A stretch of DNA of 64,000 nt from an uncultured Lachnospiraceae bacterium. GTDB taxonomy: Bacteria > Bacillota > Clostridia > Lachnospirales > Lachnospiraceae. A program made the position numbers and the translations under genes. This document shows, piece by piece, positions 34,470-43,786 of the stretch. The stretch spans positions 1-64,000 of the forward strand of contig CAJUBE010000005.1 of the NCBI GenBank assembly GCA_910584725.1, given 5' to 3'. The notes under the pieces are model-generated. The model did not search any database. It was not told the origin of the DNA and worked only from the letters and a program-made list of their open reading frames with translations. Each line of letters opens with the position of its first letter. Positions within the stretch are counted from its first letter, which is position 1.

Positions 34470-35783
34470 ATGAAAAAGATTGCTTTTATAGGGGCCGGCA
34501 GCGTGGTCTTTACCAGAAGTCTGGTTCGTGATCTGATGACATTTCCCGCATTTCAGGATGCGGAGATTGCATTGATGGATATCGACGATGAGAAACTAAT
34601 GTATGCAGCAAAATCCGTGGAAAAAATTATCGCTTCCGGGAATTACCCGGCACGGGTCGTTTCCACAAAAAGCAGGGCGGAAGCCCTGGAAGGGGCGGAT
34701 GGTGTTGTGAGCGCCATCAATGTCGGTGATATCAACGTATGGGCGAATGATGTGACGATTCCTAAAAAGTACGGTGTTGATATCAATGTGGGCGATACCA
34801 GAGGACCTGCCGGAATTTTCCGGGCGATGCGGACGGCGCCGGTCATGCTGGATATATGCCGGGATATTGAAACATACTGCCCGGGCGCCGTGTTTTTGAA
34901 TTATACGAATCCGATGGCGATGCTGTGCAGGGTGATGCAGAGCGAGACCAAGGTCAATGTGACGGGACTGTGCCATAGTGTACAGGGGACAGCAGAGATG
35001 CTCGCGAAATGGATTGGGGCGGATATGGCGGATGTCACCTATCTGTGCGCGGGAATCAATCATCAGGCGTTTTATCTGGACTATAAGTGGAAGGGAGAAG
35101 ATGCCTATCCGCTGATCAGACAGGCGGTGGAAGAGCATTATCAGGATGAGATTGTGCGCAATGAGATGTTCCGCCATCTGGGATACTATGTCACGGAGTC
35201 GAGCGGACATGCCTCCGAGTATGTGGCCTGGTTCAGAAAACGTCCGGATCTGATTGAAAAATATTGTACACATGGGTTAAACTGGAATCCAGGCCATTAT
35301 TTTATGGTTAAGACAGAATATGAGAAAAGAGAAAGCACATGGCGGCAGGAGTTTCTGAACTGGGCGGATGACGCGGTGAACCTGAAACGCGGAAACGAAT
35401 ATGCCGCATATATTTTCAACGCCATGTTCGGAGACGGTACTCTGTATAAATTTAACGGGAATGTAAGAAACTTTGGATTGCTTGACGATCTGCCGGAAGG
35501 GTGCTGTGTGGAAGTACCAGTATTGGCTTCTAAAGCAGGACTGGAACCGATTCATGTTGGCAGACTGCCGGCGCAGTTGGCACTTTTGAATAATATCAGT
35601 GCGAGAATTGAGGAGCTGGCCGTGGAGGGGATTATTACCGGGGATCCACAGAAGATATATCAGGCATGCTATTTTGACCCGCTGACTTCGGCAGTTTTAA
35701 GCCTCGCGGAGATTAAGAGCATGGTGCGTGAAATGTTTGAGGCAAATCGGGAATTTTTACCGCAATTTAAAAATTTTCAATAA
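34470..35783 (+). CDS. Alpha-galactosidase, glycoside hydrolase family 4 (MelA type)
   Basis: 437 aa cytoplasmic enzyme using NAD+ and a divalent metal in the redox-elimination mechanism of GH4. The Rossmann start reads IAFIGAGSVVFTRSLVRDL. Metal ligands match family positions: Cys168 in GLCHSVQG and His198 in GINHQAF. NPMAMLCRVM and the substrate loop VGDTRGPAGIFRAMR favour the alpha-galactosidase branch (MelA) over alpha-glucosidase or phospho-glycosidases. ATG 34470 is chosen over TTG 34461 for ribosome-binding-site spacing. It would split melibiose-like sugars brought in by the upstream transporter. Confidence 0.88.
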   Translation: MKKIAFIGAGSVVFTRSLVRDLMTFPAFQDAEIALMDIDDEKLMYAAKSVEKIIASGNYPARVVSTKSRAEALEGADGVVSAINVGDINVWANDVTIPKKYGVDINVGDTRGPAGIFRAMRTAPVMLDICRDIETYCPGAVFLNYTNPMAMLCRVMQSETKVNVTGLCHSVQGTAEMLAKWIGADMADVTYLCAGINHQAFYLDYKWKGEDAYPLIRQAVEEHYQDEIVRNEMFRHLGYYVTESSGHASEYVAWFRKRPDLIEKYCTHGLNWNPGHYFMVKTEYEKRESTWRQEFLNWADDAVNLKRGNEYAAYIFNAMFGDGTLYKFNGNVRNFGLLDDLPEGCCVEVPVLASKAGLEPIHVGRLPAQLALLNNISARIEELAVEGIITGDPQKIYQACYFDPLTSAVLSLAEIKSMVREMFEANREFLPQFKNFQ

Positions 35784-35849
35784 AATATGAATGGGCTGAC
35801 ACGTGAAAGGCAGAAATTTTTCGCGTGCCAGCCATGTGAAAGGTATCAA

Positions 35850-37649
35850 ATGAAAAAGCATTCGCTGAAATCTTCTCTGTACAGAGTATTTGCGGGATCT
35901 GTGGTCATGCCATTTATTGTGATCAGTCTGATCCTGCTGTTTTTCTTTAATTACCAGATCCTGGACGGCTATAAGACCAGCAACAGGATCACGCTGCAGA
36001 TTATTGTAAACCATTTGCACAGCTCTCTTAAAAATTCGGAAAGATTCTTTCTGCAGTATGTATTTGACGATGACATTTCCCGCTTTTATCAGTATGTGAA
36101 TTATAATGAGATTGATGCTTCTGAGGAAAATCTGTACCAATATATCCGCTGTGCTTCCGGGTACCGGAGCGCCCTGAACAATTATCTGACGACGGCGGAT
36201 GATGTGCACAGAGGAATGGGTTTCCTGCCAATCCATGCGAATCGGAACAATCTGTTTTATCTGCGAAAATACGGAGGATTTGTGATACGGTACCAGAATG
36301 CGGCCGAGAATATGGCTCCCCTATATGACTGTCTGGAGGAACTTTCCTCGGGACAAGTGATGTTTCTGTCGGGAAGTATTATGTCAGGCTGCGAGGAGTA
36401 CGAAGAGGAGGAAGAGGTTTTTACCATATTGTGTCCGGTGAACCATTTGGAGAGGGCTTCCAGACAGGGCTATGTGTTTCAGGAGTTAAAAAAGACGGTT
36501 TTTTCCGATCTGGTTAAGGAGATCACATTGCCGGAGGGGGCAGGGCTGGTCATTTATTTTCCGGACGGAACGCCGGCGTATGCAACGGATGAACTTTTTA
36601 TCGGAGAAACAGATTTTACGGCGGATATGGGAGAGACCATGGGAAAAAGGATCCGCATAGGAACGAAAACCTATTATCTGTATTATATGCAGGAAGAACG
36701 GTATGGCTTCGCCGTACATTACTTACTGCCGCAGAGCGCGATATTGAAAGAGGCAAACAGGACGTCGCTGGTAATTCTGTCATTTTGGTTTCTGGCTATG
36801 ACGGCCGCATTTTTTATATTTATGAACCTGAGCCGCAGGATCTCCGTTTCGACCGGGGCGATCATGACATACATTCAAAAATACCGTCTTGCGGATAAGG
36901 ATAACGAACAGATGCCGCCGATGCAGATTGAGGAGTTTGCGGATATTTCTCTGGCACTCAGGGAAATGACAGAGAGAATCACCGATCTGGTACAGCATGA
37001 ATATATATGGAAAATGAATCAGCAGATGGCGGAATACAAGGCTATGCAGGCGGAGATTAACCCGCATTTTTTTCATAATGTAATGAATTCCCTGCAGGCG
37101 CTGAACCGAATGGAGGACAGGAAAAATCTGGATAAGGGGATTGTAAATCTTTCCAGAATGTTTCGCTATACATGTGAATCCGGGTATGAGTCGAGTATTT
37201 TGAGAGAGTGCAGATTTATCGAAAGCTATCTGATCCTGGAAAAAATCCGTTTTGAGAAAAGGCTGCATTACGAAATTCATGTGGACACGGAGATAGAGGA
37301 TTTTATGATTCCCAAGCTTTTACTGCAGCCGCTGGTTGAAAATGCCATGCGGCATGGAATGCCATCTGACGGGAGCCGGATGCGCATTGTATTGCACGCG
37401 GAAAAAGTGAAAAGCGGGAATGGGGAAGCTTTCGTATGGATTATGATAGCGAACGACGGCGTACCATATGAGGAGAAAGCGGTTTATGACGGGGGAAGAG
37501 TCGGGATTGTCAGTGTGAGGGAACGTCTGTTTATCACATATCCGGATTCCTTTTTCTGGTACGACAGGAAAGGTGAATACCGGACGGTATGTAATCTGCT
37601 GATTGCAATGGAAAACGGGGAGGAAGATGGAGGAGGGATATCATTGTGA
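35850..37649 (+). CDS. YesM-type sensor histidine kinase
   Basis: 599 aa. A transmembrane helix near residues 13-35, a ~270-residue extracellular sensor domain, and a second helix (LVILSFWFLAMTAAFFIFMNL), then HAMP-like and His-kinase regions. The H-box is EINPHFFHNVMNSLQ with phospho-acceptor His406; the usual LYN is replaced by FHN. The ATPase domain has LLQPLVENAMRHGM and GGRVGIVSVRERL. It overlaps the next gene by 4 bp, coupling it to its partner regulator. The position between alpha-galactosidase genes suggests it senses sugar or its binding protein. Confidence 0.88.
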   Translation: MKKHSLKSSLYRVFAGSVVMPFIVISLILLFFFNYQILDGYKTSNRITLQIIVNHLHSSLKNSERFFLQYVFDDDISRFYQYVNYNEIDASEENLYQYIRCASGYRSALNNYLTTADDVHRGMGFLPIHANRNNLFYLRKYGGFVIRYQNAAENMAPLYDCLEELSSGQVMFLSGSIMSGCEEYEEEEEVFTILCPVNHLERASRQGYVFQELKKTVFSDLVKEITLPEGAGLVIYFPDGTPAYATDELFIGETDFTADMGETMGKRIRIGTKTYYLYYMQEERYGFAVHYLLPQSAILKEANRTSLVILSFWFLAMTAAFFIFMNLSRRISVSTGAIMTYIQKYRLADKDNEQMPPMQIEEFADISLALREMTERITDLVQHEYIWKMNQQMAEYKAMQAEINPHFFHNVMNSLQALNRMEDRKNLDKGIVNLSRMFRYTCESGYESSILRECRFIESYLILEKIRFEKRLHYEIHVDTEIEDFMIPKLLLQPLVENAMRHGMPSDGSRMRIVLHAEKVKSGNGEAFVWIMIANDGVPYEEKAVYDGGRVGIVSVRERLFITYPDSFFWYDRKGEYRTVCNLLIAMENGEEDGGGISL

Positions 37650-39097
37650 ATATTTTGATTACGGATGACGAGAGGCTGGTCAGGGTGAATCTGTGTTCTA
37701 TGATTGAGGAGCTGTATCCGGGGGAACACCGTATCTGCCAGGCAGCAGATGGCGCGGAGATGGTGCGGATGGTGGGGGAAGCGTTTTATGATATGGTCTT
37801 TCTGGATATCAATATGCCGAAGATTAACGGCCTGGATGCGCTGGATACGTGCCGGGAGCTGTCGCCTGAAACATGTTGGTGTATTTTGACGGGCTACGCG
37901 GAATTTGAATATGCAAAAAGATCTATTTCACTCGGTGCGGCAGGTTATCTACTGAAACCCTTGGACATAGAAGAACTGAAATGCCTGATGGATGCGGTGA
38001 TCAGAGAGAAGGAGGAGGGGAGGAAGAATAAAGGTCAGATTTTTGAGAGCAGGATGAGCCTGGCTATTTCTCTTGCTGACAGCGTGGGCGTAGTAAACCA
38101 GATGCAGCCGGAGAGAGAAGGAGCCGTGTACAGTATCTATCTGTTTTTTCTGGATACGGAGAAACCGGAAAACCGCAGGGAGCTGTACGCAGGACTGTAC
38201 GATGACCTTTCGAAATATTTGCAGAAAAATATAGATGTGCAGGATAAGTATGCGCTGTTTTTTCTCCAGACAAGTGAATTGTGCCTGCTGATTGAAGGAA
38301 ATGAATACGCAAGGCTGCAGTCTTATCTAAAGATTCACTGGAAAGCGGGCGATGTACGCGCAAGGACTGTTGCAATCTGGTCAACTGCCACTGATTTTGC
38401 GGAATTATATATGAATAAGCAGATTATGCTGGCGATGTCGAGCCTGCGGATGCTGGAGGAAAACGGAAAAGTCATATCTTTACAGGAACTGAAAGAGCAA
38501 AAGAATCTGTTGAAAAGGCAGTATTTGTGTGAAAAGATAGAGATGCTGACGGCGGCGTACATGACGGGGAATTATGTGCTGGCAAATGAGCTTCTGCACG
38601 AAATGGAGCAGGACGACAGTTTGAAAACCGGTTTTGATCTCATCGACCGTCGGCCTCTTGCGGATTATCTGTCCATGTGCTGGAATGAAGGCTGCGGTGA
38701 GGGAGACTTTTCGGAACTGCTTAGTCAGTTTGGAAACGCGGTTCAGGACAGTTTGAGTTGTGAACATGGCAAAAAGAATGATGTCATAGCACAAATCAAA
38801 GAATATGTGTCGGCAAACTATATGAATGATGTGACGATCGCGGAGATAGGAAGTCGGTTTGCGATCAGTCCTTCTTATATCAGTCGGATATTCAGGGAAA
38901 AGACAGGTGAAAAATACATTGATTTTGTAACTGCTGTCCGTATGAAAAAGGCCATGGAATTTTTGCAGAAAGAACCTTCCGTATCGGTAAAGGAAGTGGC
39001 GGCGAGAGTGGGTTATGTCAGTGAAAAACATTTCTCCAAGATGTTTAAGCGGTACTACGATCTGCTGCCCTCACAGATCAACAGCGAAAAGTTATAA
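37646..39097 (+). CDS. YesN-type response regulator with AraC DNA-binding domain
   Basis: 483 aa. The receiver domain (residues 1-125) has the acidic pair in ITDDERL, phospho-acceptor Asp in VFLDINMPKINGLDA, Thr in ILTGYAE and Lys in YLLKPLD. A ~230-residue middle region follows. The last 100 residues are a double helix-turn-helix of AraC type (DVTIAEIGSRFAISPSYISRIFREKTGEKYIDF; VSVKEVAARVGYVSEKHFSKMFKRYYDLLPSQ). The GTG start overlaps the kinase stop. The likely targets are the upstream transporter/GH4 genes and the GH36 gene. Confidence 0.88.
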   Translation: MNILITDDERLVRVNLCSMIEELYPGEHRICQAADGAEMVRMVGEAFYDMVFLDINMPKINGLDALDTCRELSPETCWCILTGYAEFEYAKRSISLGAAGYLLKPLDIEELKCLMDAVIREKEEGRKNKGQIFESRMSLAISLADSVGVVNQMQPEREGAVYSIYLFFLDTEKPENRRELYAGLYDDLSKYLQKNIDVQDKYALFFLQTSELCLLIEGNEYARLQSYLKIHWKAGDVRARTVAIWSTATDFAELYMNKQIMLAMSSLRMLEENGKVISLQELKEQKNLLKRQYLCEKIEMLTAAYMTGNYVLANELLHEMEQDDSLKTGFDLIDRRPLADYLSMCWNEGCGEGDFSELLSQFGNAVQDSLSCEHGKKNDVIAQIKEYVSANYMNDVTIAEIGSRFAISPSYISRIFREKTGEKYIDFVTAVRMKKAMEFLQKEPSVSVKEVAARVGYVSEKHFSKMFKRYYDLLPSQINSEKL

Positions 39098-39213
39098 AAA
39101 TAAAATAAAAATGGGGACATTGATTCCCTTTAGGTGTATAATACTTTTGTTCAGAAGACAGGAAATTCTATGGGATGGGCCTGTCCATTTTACAATTAGA
39201 AAGGAATCGGAAT

Positions 39214-41427
39214 ATGAACATCACCTACAACGAAAAGAACAGAATCTTTAAACTGGACACGCCCAACACAAGCTACTGTATTGGCGTGGTGGACGAGGAG
39301 AACTTTTTGGGGCATGTGTATTACGGCAGGCGCCTTGGGTCGGATGATCTGGCGTATCTGATGCGCACGGGGGAACCGCCCTATGTGCCCTCGGAAAACA
39401 ATAGAGACAGAACTTCCTTTTTAGATACCTTTCCGATGGAATATACGGGACACAATCTGGGCGATTACAGGGAGGGAACACTTTCGGTGCGCACGCTGTC
39501 CGGACATACGGGAGTCTCGCTCTCCTATGTATCCCATCGCATTTACGACGGCAAGGAGGCGCTTGACGGGCTTCCGGCAACCTTTGGTGGAAAGGACGAG
39601 TGCAAGACGCTGGAGATTGTCTGTGAGGATTCAATTCTGAAACTGCAGGTGGTTTTATCTTACAGCATTTTTGCGGACACGGATGCGATTGCAAGAAGCG
39701 TGAAAGTGATCAATAATGGCGGCAATGCGATTTATCTGACGAAGGTATTATCCGCCTGCATCGACATGGACAATGCCGATTACGAGATGATTACCCTGCA
39801 CGGCTCCTGGGCGAGAGAGCGGGCCATCCAGACATGTCCGATCAGGAAAGGAAAGCAGAGTGTCGGTTCGGTGCGTGGAGAGTCCAGCCATCAGGAGCAT
39901 CCCTTTATGGCATGGAAGAGCAGGACGGCCACGGAGGAGACGGGTGATGTTTACGCCATGAATTTCGTCTATTCCGGCAATTTCATCGCGCAGATTGAGG
40001 AGAGCCAGTTTGGCAGTATCCGCGCCATGATGGGTATTCACCCGGAGGATTTCTGCTGGAAGCTGGAGCCGGGCGAGCGCTTTCAGGCGCCGGAGGTGAT
40101 CTGTGTGTATTCGGCGGATGGCCTGGGCGGCATGACGAGAAACTTCCACGAGCTGTACAGGAATCACCTGATTCGGGGTATTTATAAGGATAAAAAGCGG
40201 CCGATCCTGATCAACAACTGGGAGGCGACCTACTTTGACTTTGACACGGATAAGCTTCTGGATATCGCCAGACAGGCTTCCGCGCTGGGCATAGAAATGC
40301 TGGTTATGGACGACGGGTGGTTCGGACACAGAAACGACGACAATTCCAGTCTTGGCGACTGGATTGTGAATGAGTCCAAGATCAAGGGCGGTTTGAAATA
40401 CCTGGTGGATGAGGTCAACAAGCTGGGGATGAAGTTTGGTATTTGGGTGGAGCCGGAAATGATTTCCCCGGATTCCGATCTGTACAGGGAGCATCCCGAT
40501 TGGGCGATCCAGATTCCCGGCAGGGTGGGGAGCCTGGCCAGAAACCAGTACGTGCTCGACCTGACCCGCAAGGAAGTGCGCGACTGTGTTTATGACAGGA
40601 TTGCGGCGGTGCTCCGCAGCGCGAATATTGAGTATGTGAAGTGGGACATGAACAGGCAGCTTTCCGATCTCGGCAGCTACGGGCTTCCGGCAGACAGGCA
40701 GGGCGAGCTGGTGCACAGGCAGACCCTTGCGCTCTATGAGATGCAGGAGCGGCTGATCACGGACTTCCCCAATCTTCTGCTGGAGAACTGCTCCGGCGGC
40801 GGGGCGAGATTTGACCCGGGTATGCTCTATTACAGTCCCCAGATTTGGTGTTCCGATGATGCGGATGCGATTGAGAGATTGTCTATTCAGGCGGGCACGG
40901 CGCTCGTTTATCCGCTGTCCACCATGGGCGCGCATGTGTCTGACTGCCCGAATCACACGGTGGGCAGGACGACGCCCTTTGAGACGAGGGGTTATGTGGC
41001 GCTGGCGGGCACCTTCGGCTATGAGCTGGACGTGACAAAGATTCCGGAGGCGGATCGGAACAGGATCCCGGAACAGGTGGCCATGTACCATAAATATAAT
41101 GATCTGGTGCGGCAGGGTGATTACTATCGCATTGCGCACTATGCGGACAATCATTTTTATGACTGTTACGCGGTGGTGGCAAAGGATCAGAGCGAGGCGC
41201 TTGTCACCTATGTGCAGGTGCTTGGCAGGCCCAACGTCCACAGCAGAAGGATATGCATTCCGGGGCTTGACCCGGAGAAAACCTATGTGATCGAGAACGC
41301 GGCGGACTGGCCCGAGATGAAGCAGACCGAATACCGGGGCGATACGCTGCACTATGCGGGGATCAATGTGCCGCCGATCAGTGGGGATTTCAAGGCGCGG
41401 ATTATGCATCTGAAGGCGCGCGGATAA
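39214..41427 (+). CDS. Alpha-galactosidase, glycoside hydrolase family 36
   Basis: 737 aa, no signal peptide, so intracellular. An N-terminal beta-sandwich is followed by a (beta/alpha)8 barrel and a C-terminal sheet domain. The nucleophile Asp478 lies in YVKWDMNR and the acid/base Asp548 in CSDDADAIERL, the same residue numbers as in the well-studied Geobacillus AgaA/AgaB enzymes. Other blocks: MDDGWFGHRNDDNSSLGDW, WVEPEMISPDSDLYREHPDW and ENCSGGGARFDPGML. ATG 39214 follows AAAGGAA. It removes alpha-1,6-galactose from raffinose-family oligosaccharides and complements the GH4 enzyme. Confidence 0.93.
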   Translation: MNITYNEKNRIFKLDTPNTSYCIGVVDEENFLGHVYYGRRLGSDDLAYLMRTGEPPYVPSENNRDRTSFLDTFPMEYTGHNLGDYREGTLSVRTLSGHTGVSLSYVSHRIYDGKEALDGLPATFGGKDECKTLEIVCEDSILKLQVVLSYSIFADTDAIARSVKVINNGGNAIYLTKVLSACIDMDNADYEMITLHGSWARERAIQTCPIRKGKQSVGSVRGESSHQEHPFMAWKSRTATEETGDVYAMNFVYSGNFIAQIEESQFGSIRAMMGIHPEDFCWKLEPGERFQAPEVICVYSADGLGGMTRNFHELYRNHLIRGIYKDKKRPILINNWEATYFDFDTDKLLDIARQASALGIEMLVMDDGWFGHRNDDNSSLGDWIVNESKIKGGLKYLVDEVNKLGMKFGIWVEPEMISPDSDLYREHPDWAIQIPGRVGSLARNQYVLDLTRKEVRDCVYDRIAAVLRSANIEYVKWDMNRQLSDLGSYGLPADRQGELVHRQTLALYEMQERLITDFPNLLLENCSGGGARFDPGMLYYSPQIWCSDDADAIERLSIQAGTALVYPLSTMGAHVSDCPNHTVGRTTPFETRGYVALAGTFGYELDVTKIPEADRNRIPEQVAMYHKYNDLVRQGDYYRIAHYADNHFYDCYAVVAKDQSEALVTYVQVLGRPNVHSRRICIPGLDPEKTYVIENAADWPEMKQTEYRGDTLHYAGINVPPISGDFKARIMHLKARG

Positions 41428-41506
41428 AACAGTTTCCAAGGGCCTGCTTATGGCCGTGCTGTCTGCGCAGAGCGACATAAATACACACAGAAATGGAGAA
41501 ACAGAA

Positions 41507-42691
41507 ATGATCGTACAAAAATATAAGGACATGTTACAGGGAAAGTCGGTAATCCGGCAGCTCTCGGAGTTCGCGACGGCGAGGGGGCAGGAGATCGGGT
41601 ACGAGAATGTATTTGATTTCAGTCTGGGCAATCCTTCGGTGCCGGTGCCGCAGGAATTTACCGACGTGATGATAAGGATGCTGCAGGAGAAAAATCCCAT
41701 GGAGCTGCACGGTTATAGCCAGAGTCTGGGCATTCCGTCCGTCAGGGATAAGGTGGCGGCTTCCCTCAATAAAAGATTCGGGATGAACTATACGGGGAAT
41801 CATATCTTTATGAGCACGGGCGCCGCAGGCGCGATTGCCCATGCGGTGCGGTGCGTGGCGCAGCCGGGGGATGAAGTTCTTACCTTTGCGCCCCACTTTC
41901 CGGAGTACGCGCCTTATATCAATTTGACGGGAGCTGTCCTTAAGGTGGTGCCCGCGGATACCGAAAATTTCCAGATCAATTTTGAGGCTTTTGAGGAGAT
42001 GCTGTCGGAGAAGGTGATGGCCGTTTTAATCAATACGCCCAACAATCCTTCGGGCATGGTTTACTCCACGGAGACCGTGAAGGAGCTGGCTCGTATTATG
42101 GAAGAGAAGCAGAAACAGTACGGACATGACATTTTCCTGATTTCCGACGAACCTTACAGGGAGATCGTGTTTGCGGGGGTGGATGCGCCTTATCCTTCCA
42201 AGTTTTATGACAATTCCCTCTCCTGCTATTCCTTCTCGAAATCCCTTTCCCTGCCGGGTGAGCGGATCGGTTATGTGGCGGTGAACCCGAAGTGTACGGA
42301 TGCGGACATCATCAGCGTGATGTGCAGTCAGATTTCCAGAGGAACCGGGCATAACTGTCCCCCTTCCATCATTCAGCTTGCAGTGGCGGAGGTTCTTGAC
42401 CTGACGGCAGATCTCTCGGTTTACGAGACGAACATGAACATATTATATAAGGAATTGACAGATTTAGGCTTTGAATGTGTCCGCCCCGGCGGCACCTTCT
42501 ATATGTTCCCGAAGTCGCCGGAGTCGGATGCGATTGCTTTTTCCGAGAAGGCGAAGAAGTACGACCTGATTCTCGTGCCGAGCGACAGCTTTGGGGTGAA
42601 GGGTTATTTCCGGATCGCCTACTGTATTGATACGGAGAAGGTGGAGCGGTCGCTGGAGGCGTTCAGAAGACTTATGAAAGAAAATTATTAG
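41507..42691 (+). CDS. PLP-dependent aminotransferase, class I/II
   Basis: 394 aa fold-type I enzyme. The PLP Lys lies in YSFSKSLSLPGERIGYV; the substrate-binding and cofactor motifs NTPNNPSGMVYS and ISDEPYREIVF are typical of aspartate or aromatic aminotransferases. ATG 41507 has GGAG upstream. It stands between the GH36 gene and the patatin-like gene with no obvious amino-acid pathway partner, so the substrate is open. Confidence 0.85.
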   Translation: MIVQKYKDMLQGKSVIRQLSEFATARGQEIGYENVFDFSLGNPSVPVPQEFTDVMIRMLQEKNPMELHGYSQSLGIPSVRDKVAASLNKRFGMNYTGNHIFMSTGAAGAIAHAVRCVAQPGDEVLTFAPHFPEYAPYINLTGAVLKVVPADTENFQINFEAFEEMLSEKVMAVLINTPNNPSGMVYSTETVKELARIMEEKQKQYGHDIFLISDEPYREIVFAGVDAPYPSKFYDNSLSCYSFSKSLSLPGERIGYVAVNPKCTDADIISVMCSQISRGTGHNCPPSIIQLAVAEVLDLTADLSVYETNMNILYKELTDLGFECVRPGGTFYMFPKSPESDAIAFSEKAKKYDLILVPSDSFGVKGYFRIAYCIDTEKVERSLEAFRRLMKENY

Positions 42692-42735
42692 ATGAATATT
42701 GGCAATATCAGGTTCCGGAGAAAGGAAGTTTTATT

Positions 42736-43593
42736 ATGATGTATCAGGCAGGACTGGTTCTGGAGGGCGGCGGTATGAAAGGGATATATACCGCCGGCGT
42801 ACTGGATTTTTTTATGGAGAAGGAGATCGCATTTTCTGACAATTACGGTGTGTCGGCGGGGGCGTGCCATCTGTGTAATTTTATGTCGGGGCAGAGAGGA
42901 CGGTCATACCGCATCAGCGTGAACTATCTGGATATGAAACAGTATTGCGGAAAGTGGAGCCTCTTTACGACGGGCGATCTTTTCGGCGTGGATATGAATT
43001 ATAATTTGATTCCGAATTATCTCGACCCGTATGATTTTGATGCCGCAGAGAAATTTGAGGGCAGGGCCTTCGCGGTGGCGACAGATATTGAGACGGGAGA
43101 GCCCGCGTATTTGCCGCTCAAGGATTTGAGGAAGGATATTGTAGCAGTGCGGGCATCTAGCTCCCTGCCACTGGTGTCCCGAAATGTAAAGATAGACGGC
43201 AAGCTTTATCTGGACGGCGGCATCAGCGATTCGATTCCGATCAGAAAGTCCATAGAGGACGGCAACAGAAAAAACGTGGTGGTTATGACCAAGGAGGAGG
43301 GCTTTGTCAGACAGCCTGCAGGAGCGGAGCTTGCGTTCGTAAAGGCGCGATATCTGCGATACCCGAAGGTGTACGAGTTGATGCGTGAGAGGCATCTTTC
43401 CTATAACGCGACCGTACAATATATTGAGGAGAAGAGAGAGCAGGGCGAGCTGTTTGTGATCCGTCCGAAATGTAAAAGCGGCGTCGGCAGGATCGAGAAG
43501 GATAAGGCAAAGATGAAGGCGCTCTACGAGGAGGGCTACCGCGACGCGCAGGAGTGCTATTTGGAGCTTTTGGAGTATTTGCAGGAGGCATGA
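42736..43593 (+). CDS. Patatin-like phospholipase family protein
   Basis: 285 aa. Patatin hallmarks: oxyanion-hole LVLEGGGMKGIYTAGVLD, nucleophile Ser in GVSAGAC (variant of G-x-S-x-G) and catalytic Asp in DGGISDSIP. It has no signal peptide or membrane helix, so it is probably a cytoplasmic lipid acyl hydrolase, similar to YchK-like bacterial proteins. The start is the first of two tandem ATGs after AGAAAGGAAG. A large structured intergenic element begins immediately at its stop codon. Confidence 0.85.
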   Translation: MMYQAGLVLEGGGMKGIYTAGVLDFFMEKEIAFSDNYGVSAGACHLCNFMSGQRGRSYRISVNYLDMKQYCGKWSLFTTGDLFGVDMNYNLIPNYLDPYDFDAAEKFEGRAFAVATDIETGEPAYLPLKDLRKDIVAVRASSSLPLVSRNVKIDGKLYLDGGISDSIPIRKSIEDGNRKNVVVMTKEEGFVRQPAGAELAFVKARYLRYPKVYELMRERHLSYNATVQYIEEKREQGELFVIRPKCKSGVGRIEKDKAKMKALYEEGYRDAQECYLELLEYLQEA

Positions 43594-43768
43594 GCAATGC
43601 GCAGACAGAGGATAAACGAGGCGGGGAGCTTGCTCACCGAAACGTTTATCCGAATGGATGCATAGTGCGGTGCTAAGCGCCGGTGGCGCTTGTTTAGCAC
43701 GGACCGGAGCGGAGCGTAGACAGCACGTGAGCGAGGAAATCCGAAGGATTTTCGAGCTTGGGCATTGC
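43594..43768 (+). repeat. Large multi-hairpin intergenic element (class F)
   Basis: Closed by GCAATGC (43594-43600) / GCATTGC (43762-43768), starting at the base after the patatin stop. Inner stems: GGATAAACG / CGTTTATCC enclosing GAGC / GCTC; GTGCTAA-GCGCC / GGCGC-TTAGCAC; AAATCC / GGATTT with a GAA loop. The element ends 18 bp before the uppP start, just ahead of its AGGAGG. Confidence 0.65.
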
Positions 43769-43786
43769 GAAATAGGAGGCATAATT

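Noticed and set aside
39748..41700. 650-codon open frame on the minus strand opposite the GH36 gene
   Set aside because: Shadow frame created by G+C-rich codon use. The plus strand has catalytic Asp478 and Asp548 at family positions.
43658..43786. N-terminal extension of UppP through the structured spacer
   Set aside because: The UppP family starts at MDIIEILKAVLFGIVEG; AGGAGG lies just before ATG 43787, and the extra codons translate the hairpin element.
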